DNA of 6,575 bases. It comes from an uncultured Clostridia bacterium. Lineage in GTDB: Bacteria > Bacillota > Clostridia > Oscillospirales > Acutalibacteraceae. The DNA lies in NCBI GenBank assembly GCA_905236975.1, contig CAJOQU010000072.1:1-6575 (forward strand), in the 5' to 3' direction. Every line of letters starts with the position of its first letter. Position 1 is the stretch's first letter. This document shows positions 1-4,367 of the stretch, piece by piece. The notes beneath the pieces were generated by a model. It was not told the DNA's origin, did not search any database, and saw nothing but the letters and a program-made list of their open reading frames with translations. The translations under genes and the position numbers were made by a program.

Positions 1-2236
1 ATTGAATCAAAACCGCGGCAAAGGTGCCCACATCAAACAAATGGTTGGCCGCCGCGCCGGGTTTTCGCTTCATCACCGAATTTTCAGCCTTTTCCATGCT
101 TAGTGCAATCGAGGGAGCCGCATCGGTCAACAGGTTGATCCATAACAGTTGGACCGCCGCCAGAGGCGAAACCGCGAACAACAGCATGCCGATCGGAACG
201 GTGATCAGCTCCGCCAAATTACAACTGAGCAGATAATAGACCGATTTTTTGATATTATCAAACAATCCGCGGCTTTCTTTGAGCGCACAGACAATATGAT
301 CAAAACGATTGTGCGAGATAACGATATCGGCATTGCCTTTGGCCACATCGGTACCGAAGCGACCGACTGCACAGCCAACATCCGCGGCGGAAAGAGCGTC
401 GGCGTCCTGCATGCCGTCACCTGTGATGGTCACCGTGGCGCCCAGCGCCTTCCAGGCTTTAATAATACGCAGTTTATCGGTCGGCGAAACACGGGCAAAG
501 ACCGCGTATTCGGTGATGGTTTCGGCAAGTTCCGCATCTGTGATATCGGCCAACTCTTCCCCTGAAATGGCCTTGGCGTCATCGGTTAAAATACCGATCC
601 TGCGAGCAACTGCGGCGGCGGTAAGCAAATGGTCGCCGGTGATCATGACGGTGCGGATGCCGGCCTGCTTTAAAGCGGCGATGTTTTCCACCACCGTTTC
701 ACGCGGCGGATCGTTTAGACCAAGCAGGCCTACAAAGGTAAGTGAATCTTCAAAATCAGTAAACGAGGGATTGGCCGGAATGGCCTCCAGCGGTGCCAAA
801 GCGATGCAAATGGTTCGCAAAGCGTCTTCGGCAAAGGTGTTGTTGATTTTGATGATTTCCTCCGCTTTGCAGTCCCGGCAATGTGGAATCACATTTTCCG
901 GAGCGCCTTTTACGATGGCATAGGGCTTATCATGAATCATGGTGATAACGCCCATCATCTTTTTCTCTAAATCAAAGGGAATAACATTGAGCTTTGGAAA
1001 ATGCTCTTCAATCTCTTTTTCCGAAAAGGAGTGATAGGTCAGGCAGGCATTTTTGATCGCATCCTCGGTCGAATCGTTCCGCAAGGTCGAACAGGCCGCC
1101 GCTAATCTTAACACCAATGCGGTTTTTTGGCTCAATTCCTCGGTTTCGGGATCGGTCACACGGTCGCCGTCGTAAATTTTACTCAGCACCATTTTATTGC
1201 GGGTTAAAACACCGGTTTTATCGGCACAAATAATATTGGTGGCGGCCAGTTTTTCCAACACGTCCGCGTCTTTAACCAAAATATTTTCCTGCAATAAACG
1301 CTGCACCCCCACGGCAATGACCACTGTGGCAATAGCGGGCAACCCCTCGGGAATGGCGGCCACTCCCAGCGCTGCCGCATTGACCAGCATTTTCAAAGTC
1401 ATATCAGCAAAATTGCCGTTGGAAAAGTTCTCAATCATACCGATCACAAATACCAAAACGCAAACAATCAGGATAACAATGTTGACCAGCTTGCCAACAC
1501 CGTCTAATTCCGGTTGCAGAGGGAGGGTTTGTTTGCCGGTCTGGCGAAAAATAGACGACGTGCGGCCAACCTCGGTCGAAAGGCCGGTAGCAACCACAAC
1601 GGCTTTCGCGGTGCCGTGTACCACGCTTGTCCCCGAAAAAACCATATTTTCTCGGTCTTCCAGCGACGTAATATCCCGCGAGACGGCATTGCTGTTTTTC
1701 TCTACCGGGATTTCATCCCCGGTCAAAACCGATTCGTTACAGCGAAATTCACTGCATTCGATCACACGCGCATCCGCCGGGATATAATTGCCTTCCTCCA
1801 GTAAAATAATATCCCCGGGTACCAACAACGCCGAATTTACAACCCGCTTTGCCCCTTCACGCAGAACGGTGACGGTGGGGTTGGTCACGTTTTTCATATC
1901 GTCTAACGCGTTGTCGCACTTATGTAGATTGTAGGCGCTCACCACCGCGTTGACCAGCACAATGGCCACAATCAAAAGCGAGGCATATGCGCCCGATACC
2001 CGATAAATCAGTGATACCGCAAACGACAAAAGTGCAAGGACGATCAGCAAAATCACAATCTTGCTTTTCAGTTGTGCAAAAAGACGATCCCAAAAGGTGG
2101 GCTTTTCGGTATGGGAGACGATATTTTCTCCATATTTTTCAAGCCGTTGTTCAGCCACACCATTGGCAAGACCTTTTTTCTCTTCAACCTCTAATTCTTT
2201 TAAAACCTCTGAAATTTCGGTACTGTGCCAGATCAT
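1..2236 (-). CDS. P2-type cation-transporting P-type ATPase (calcium-pump-like), divergent catalytic motifs, 3' end cut by window edge
   Basis: Membrane pump of the P-type ATPase family, closest in layout to bacterial and SERCA-like Ca2+ ATPases; the ion is inferred. I translated the frame from ATG at 2236 to the left edge: 745 codons, no stop. Seen in order: short N-terminal domain (1-55), M1/M2 (about 60-103), actuator domain with TGDE at 172-175, M3 (about 250-268), M4 with PEGLP at 296-300, phosphorylation site DKTGVLT at 339-345, KGAPE from 443, DPPR 509-512, TGDH 533-536, K588, GDGMQDAD at 606-613, M5 with N673 and E676, M6 with N701 and D705. The last membrane helices lie outside the window. 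The M4-M6 residues match the Ca2+ ligands of SERCA (E309, N768, E771, N796, D800). In contrast, TGES, DKTGT and GDGVNDAP are each altered. AAGGAGG lies 7 bases before the ATG, over the stop of the upstream gene. Family is certain; substrate and activity are open. Confidence 0.95.
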   Translation of the reverse strand, partial: MIWHSTEISEVLKELEVEEKKGLANGVAEQRLEKYGENIVSHTEKPTFWDRLFAQLKSKIVILLIVLALLSFAVSLIYRVSGAYASLLIVAIVLVNAVVSAYNLHKCDNALDDMKNVTNPTVTVLREGAKRVVNSALLVPGDIILLEEGNYIPADARVIECSEFRCNESVLTGDEIPVEKNSNAVSRDITSLEDRENMVFSGTSVVHGTAKAVVVATGLSTEVGRTSSIFRQTGKQTLPLQPELDGVGKLVNIVILIVCVLVFVIGMIENFSNGNFADMTLKMLVNAAALGVAAIPEGLPAIATVVIAVGVQRLLQENILVKDADVLEKLAATNIICADKTGVLTRNKMVLSKIYDGDRVTDPETEELSQKTALVLRLAAACSTLRNDSTEDAIKNACLTYHSFSEKEIEEHFPKLNVIPFDLEKKMMGVITMIHDKPYAIVKGAPENVIPHCRDCKAEEIIKINNTFAEDALRTICIALAPLEAIPANPSFTDFEDSLTFVGLLGLNDPPRETVVENIAALKQAGIRTVMITGDHLLTAAAVARRIGILTDDAKAISGEELADITDAELAETITEYAVFARVSPTDKLRIIKAWKALGATVTITGDGMQDADALSAADVGCAVGRFGTDVAKGNADIVISHNRFDHIVCALKESRGLFDNIKKSVYYLLSCNLAELITVPIGMLLFAVSPLAAVQLLWINLLTDAAPSIALSMEKAENSVMKRKPGAAANHLFDVGTFAAVLIQ

Positions 2237-2243
2237 TGCGATT

Positions 2244-2250
2244 CCTCCTT
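2244..2250 (-). promoter_or_regulatory. Ribosome binding site of the P-type ATPase, overlapping upstream stop
   Basis: AAGGAGG on the minus strand, with 7 bases between it and the ATG at 2236. The first bases are shared with the TAA stop of the endonuclease IV-like gene (TAAGGAGG), so ribosomes ending on that gene finish on top of this site. This supports the chosen start and suggests translational coupling. Confidence 0.9.
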
Positions 2251-3100
2251 AAAGCAGAGTGCGGTAATAGTCTTTCATGGTTTTGGCGTCTTCCGCCTGG
2301 GTTCCGGCCGATTCACAAATGAAGACCGGTTCACAACCGTATTTTGCAGTCAATTCCATCACCGGCTCAAACTGCGGACCGTAAATAGTATCCTCAAAAG
2401 TCAGGTGCCTTTTTTCACCGCCGGTGGTGTATTCGATTTTAGAAAAATGGGAATGAAAACGATGAAAGCGATCCTCACCCAATGCGTCCCGAATGGACAA
2501 AAACACCGCTTCATAATCAGAAAATTCCCGCAAGGAACCCTGATCACGCGCGTTCAAATGACCAAAATCTATACAGGGGATCAGCCGTTCATCCAACCGG
2601 CAAAGCTCCAGCACTTCATACAAGGTGCCAAGTTGATTGACCTTTCCCATCGTCTCGGGGCAGATATGCACCTGCCCCAGTCCCTCGCTGTCCAGCGCCG
2701 CAAGCGCCAGACGCATGGTATCTTTGGCAAGCGCCAACGCTTCCTCCCGCGGAATTTTTCCGCAAGAACCGGTATGTACCACAATGCGATCGCCGCCCAT
2801 GGCATGCACCGCCCGTGCCGACGCTAAAATATAATTGACTGAATTCAGCCGTTTTTCCTCCTCGGTTGAGGACATGGAAATATAATACGGCGCGTGGAGC
2901 GAAAGGGTAATACCGGCCTCGGCCGCCAAACGCCCCAACTCCCGCGCTTTTTCCTGCCCGATGTTGACGCCTCGGCCGCATTGGTATTCAAAGCAATCAA
3001 GCCCTTTTTTCACAATGTATTCCGGAACCTGCAAGCTGTTTTTATAGCCCATTGCCGAAAAGCTGTCACCGTTACCGGCGGGACCGAATTTTGCGGGCAT
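2249..3100 (-). CDS. Endonuclease IV-like TIM-barrel protein (AP endonuclease family 2 / xylose isomerase-like fold)
   Basis: Member of the superfamily holding endonuclease IV (Nfo, a trinuclear-zinc AP endonuclease) and sugar isomerases; 283 residues from the preferred start, close to Nfo length. Numbered from the upstream ATG at 3106, the visible candidate metal ligands are H71 (HAPY), H111 (HTG), E151 (PET), D180 and H183 (IDFGH), H220 (SHFSK), H234 (KRH) and E265 (CESAG). These follow the order of the Nfo ligands, but the Asp of the Nfo D-x-H pair is Lys (K232). The N-terminus has the AKFGPAGN start seen in clostridial members of this family. ATG at 3100 is chosen because GGAGG lies 7 bases before it, against 1 base before the ATG at 3106. 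The gene starts 2 bases after yqeG and ends 12 bases before the ATPase. AP endonuclease activity is possible but not shown; a sugar isomerase or other phosphodiesterase role remains open. Confidence 0.88.
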   Translation of the reverse strand: MPAKFGPAGNGDSFSAMGYKNSLQVPEYIVKKGLDCFEYQCGRGVNIGQEKARELGRLAAEAGITLSLHAPYYISMSSTEEEKRLNSVNYILASARAVHAMGGDRIVVHTGSCGKIPREEALALAKDTMRLALAALDSEGLGQVHICPETMGKVNQLGTLYEVLELCRLDERLIPCIDFGHLNARDQGSLREFSDYEAVFLSIRDALGEDRFHRFHSHFSKIEYTTGGEKRHLTFEDTIYGPQFEPVMELTAKYGCEPVFICESAGTQAEDAKTMKDYYRTLL

Positions 3101-3102
3101 GG

Positions 3103-3606
3103 TCATTCCTCCTGTGTGGTTTCAATGTGATGCAGTTTCATTACACCCTTTTCCAATTTTCGTTTGAAGCGAAAGTACGGTGTGGTCTCAGGTAATATGG
3201 GATCTAACAAGATGGTTTTGATCCTGACCATGTTGCCGCCCAATACATCGGTAAAAATCTGATCGCCAACAATGGCTGTTTCGCCGGGTCTGGCGCCAAG
3301 CGCCCGCAAAGCGGTATGAAAGCGAAATGGAAAGGGTTTTAACCCCAGACAGATATACCGCAGGCCGATTTTAGCGGCCAAAGGCTCTACCCTATCCCGT
3401 TTAGAATTGGAAAGGATGATAAGCTTTACCCCTTCTTCCTGCCTTGCATGCAGCCAATCCTCCAACCCCGCGATCAACTGCTGACCATGGTGGGTGGAAA
3501 GCGTGTTGTCAACGTCTAAAATCAAGGCGTGAATGCCGTTCTTTTGGAGCATACTTGGTTTGATATCAGTAATTTTATTTAATTTCACGGTAGGCTTTAA
3601 AAGCAT
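3103..3606 (-). CDS. yqeG: YqeG family HAD-IIIA type phosphatase
   Basis: Small cytosolic hydrolase of the HAD superfamily, of unknown substrate, widespread in Firmicutes. The 167-residue product carries all HAD motifs: DVDNTL at 31-36 with the nucleophile D31 and acid/base D33, LSNS at 65-68 (motif II), K90 in GLKPFPF (motif III), and GDQIFTD at 114-120 with D115 and D120 (motif IV). There is no large cap domain between the motifs, as expected for type III members. The frame stays open upstream to an ATG at 3657, but that start has no ribosome binding site, whereas ATG at 3606 follows AAGGAG by 4 bases and gives the usual YqeG N-terminus (KPTVKLNKITDI). It leads a tightly packed group with the endonuclease IV-like gene and the ATPase. 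In Bacillus yqeG precedes yqeH and aroE, so this context differs. Confidence 0.93.
   Translation of the reverse strand: MLLKPTVKLNKITDIKPSMLQKNGIHALILDVDNTLSTHHGQQLIAGLEDWLHARQEEGVKLIILSNSKRDRVEPLAAKIGLRYICLGLKPFPFRFHTALRALGARPGETAIVGDQIFTDVLGGNMVRIKTILLDPILPETTPYFRFKRKLEKGVMKLHHIETTQEE
3108..3112 (-). promoter_or_regulatory. Ribosome binding site deciding the start of the endonuclease IV-like gene
   Basis: GGAGG on the minus strand lies within the last codons of yqeG. It is 1 base from the ATG at 3106 and 7 bases from the ATG at 3100. The 7-base gap equals the spacing before the ATPase gene, so 3100 is the likelier start. If 3106 were used, its ATG would overlap the yqeG TGA as ATGA. Confidence 0.8.
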
Positions 3607-3665
3607 ATTTCTCCTTCCTTGACCGGGAAAGAAAACTTCCCTTTTGCCAAAAAACATCCGGTTTT
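3607..3665 (-). other. Short gap between rpsU terminator and yqeG, no clear promoter
   Basis: About 60 bases between the rpsU terminator and yqeG. It holds the yqeG ribosome binding site and a weak stem (GGGAAG with TTTCCC, 3625-3641). A TTGGCA is present, but no -10-like hexamer stands at a fitting distance. Expression of the yqeG group may rely on readthrough of the terminator or on a promoter I cannot recognise. Confidence 0.5.
3611..3616 (-). promoter_or_regulatory. Ribosome binding site of yqeG
   Basis: AAGGAG on the minus strand, 4 bases before ATG 3606, with a second AAGG just upstream (3617-3620). It decides for the internal ATG over the ATG at 3657, which would add 17 residues unlike the family. 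Confidence 0.8.
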
Positions 3666-3697
3666 AAAAAAGAAAAGCGGTTGCATGAACCGCTTTT
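3666..3697 (-). terminator. Intrinsic terminator after rpsU
   Basis: On the minus strand a 10-base-pair stem (AAAAGCGGTT with AACCGCTTTT, plus-strand arms 3673-3682 and 3688-3697) with a 5-base loop, followed by TTTTCTTTTTT. It starts 11 bases after the rpsU stop and is a standard Rho-independent terminator closing the secG-rpsU unit. The A/T part of the stem makes the GC core only about 5 pairs, so some readthrough into yqeG is plausible. Confidence 0.88.
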
Positions 3698-3708
3698 TCA
3701 TAATTTAA

Positions 3709-3885
3709 TCAACGGCGCTTCTTCTTACGAGCAGCTTCCGATTTCTTTTTGCGCTTTACAGAGGGCTTTTCATAGTGCTCTCTTTTGCGAATTTCCTGAA
3801 TAACGCCGTCCTTCGCGGTTTGCCTTTTAAAACGACGCAACGCATTGTCCAACGATTCATTTTCTTTGATTCTGACCTGACTCAT
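3709..3885 (-). CDS. rpsU: Small ribosomal subunit protein S21 (bS21)
   Basis: Ribosomal protein of the 30S subunit, bound near the anti-Shine-Dalgarno region and involved in translation initiation. The 58-residue product starts MSQVRIKENESLDNALRRFK and continues with RQTAKDGVIQEIRKREHYEKPS, both hallmark S21 stretches, then ends in a Lys/Arg-rich tail (KRKKKSEAARKKKRR). Length equals the normal 57-58 of Firmicutes. ATG at 3885 follows a GGAGGGAGGG stretch by 8 bases; the stop is TGA. It lies 57 bases downstream of secG with no terminator between, so cotranscription from the secG promoter is likely, and an intrinsic terminator follows directly. Identity is secure. Confidence 0.97.
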   Translation of the reverse strand: MSQVRIKENESLDNALRRFKRQTAKDGVIQEIRKREHYEKPSVKRKKKSEAARKKKRR

Positions 3886-3893
3886 TGTATATT

Positions 3894-3915
3894 CCCTCCC
3901 TCCGCAAAAATGCGG
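3894..3915 (-). promoter_or_regulatory. Leader of rpsU: tandem GGAGGG and small hairpin
   Basis: On the minus strand, two GGAGGG hexamers in tandem (3898-3903 and 3894-3899, sharing two bases) precede rpsU. A hairpin CCGCA-TTTT-TGCGG (3902-3915) has its 3' arm running into the first GGAGGG but leaves the second one free. It could tune S21 translation. That is inference from the layout only. Confidence 0.5.
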
Positions 3916-3942
3916 GGCGTTGTTACCCGGCTTAAAAGCAGG

Positions 3943-4191
3943 CTATCCCCTTAAAGCAATGATGTTCGCCACGATGGCTAAAACAAAAAACAAAATGGCG
4001 ACATACTTCGTCAAGCGTGATAAAGACGCATCGGCAGTTCTTGCTTTATTTTTTGAGAGGAAGGTATCGGCTCCGCCCGAGATCGCACCGTTGATACCGG
4101 CACGGTGACCCTGCTGCAGCAGAACGACCGCAACGATGAAAAGCGACACTAAAATAACCAAAATGCCGATAATAATTTCAACTGGACTCAC
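3943..4191 (-). CDS. secG: Preprotein translocase subunit SecG
   Basis: Small auxiliary subunit of the SecYEG protein-export channel in the cytoplasmic membrane. The 82-residue product has the family layout: a first membrane helix (about 5-26), the LLQQG signature at 24-28, a Gly/Ala-rich loop (INGAISGGADTFL) and a second membrane helix (about 62-80). Length is normal (70-85 in Firmicutes). The start is GTG at 4191, preceded by GGAGG with 8 bases between; no in-frame ATG lies nearby upstream. The stop is TAG. It stands alone downstream of a strong promoter with rpsU behind it; in many Firmicutes secG is instead followed by rnr and smpB. Identity is secure. Confidence 0.95.
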   Translation of the reverse strand: MSPVEIIIGILVILVSLFIVAVVLLQQGHRAGINGAISGGADTFLSKNKARTADASLSRLTKYVAILFFVLAIVANIIALRG

Positions 4192-4211
4192 AGCTTACAC
4201 CTCCAAACCAT

Positions 4212-4251
4212 GACCGGCCGCTACTGCGCCAGAAAAGCGCGGCGCCCGATC
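4212..4251 (-). promoter_or_regulatory. Predicted structured leader of secG
   Basis: In RNA from the minus strand, GAUCGG (4251-4246) pairs with CCGGUC (4217-4212) with one G-U pair. GCGCC (4245-4241) stacks directly on it and pairs with GGCGC (4230-4226). The result is an 11-base-pair stem with an 8-base bulge and a 10-base loop. It ends 7 bases before the secG GGAGGTG (4204-4198). It matches no leader class that I recognise; it may be a regulatory element or simply a GC-rich patch. Confidence 0.45.
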
Positions 4252-4313
4252 CTATCAATCCGCAAGGGAAGAAAAAACCAAACAGGCTTGCCCCACAGAT
4301 TTATGCAACTAAT

Positions 4314-4342
4314 ATCATAACATATATCGTGCAAAATTGCAA
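4314..4342 (-). promoter_or_regulatory. Sigma-A type promoter of secG-rpsU
   Basis: On the minus strand, TTGCAA (-35, 4342-4337), a 17-base spacer and TATGAT (-10, 4319-4314), with TG one base upstream of the -10 (extended -10). The expected transcript start is near 4306-4310, giving a leader of about 115 bases before secG. A short dyad TGCAA-TT-TTGCA overlaps the -35 and could be an operator, though it may be chance in AT-rich DNA. Confidence 0.82.
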
Positions 4343-4367
4343 CCAATATTTTCTACAAATTTAGAAT

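Larger units (their letters stand above)
4192..4367. other. Intergenic region between leuS and secG
   Basis: A 176-base gap without a gene. From the leuS side it holds an AT-rich stretch with a 5-base-pair TTCTA/TAGAA stem too weak to be a convincing terminator, then the secG promoter, then a leader of about 115 bases with the predicted stem-loop and the secG ribosome binding site. No strong terminator for leuS is visible, so leuS transcripts may run on into secG. Confidence 0.7.

Noticed and set aside
309..923. Open plus-strand frame of 204 codons
   Set aside because: It lies opposite the P-type ATPase frame, which carries clear family motifs throughout. The plus-strand product is low-complexity Ser/Ala/Val-rich and has no ribosome binding site.
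1..2236. ATPase as a pseudogene
   Set aside because: The whole 745-codon frame is open, has a strong ribosome binding site, keeps the ion-site residues and most ATP-binding motifs, and the altered motifs need several base changes each.
2225..2827. Open plus-strand frame of 200 codons
   Set aside because: Shadow of the endonuclease IV-like gene and the start of the ATPase; no recognisable domain and no ribosome binding site.
3607..3657. N-terminal extension of YqeG from ATG 3657
   Set aside because: No ribosome binding site before it, the extra 17 residues do not fit the family, and ATG 3606 has AAGGAG at suitable spacing.
4188..4211. Seven-codon upstream frame (ATG at 4211, TGA overlapping the secG GTG)
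   Set aside because: No ribosome binding site before its ATG, and such short frames arise by chance. The stop overlap is suggestive but not enough for a call.
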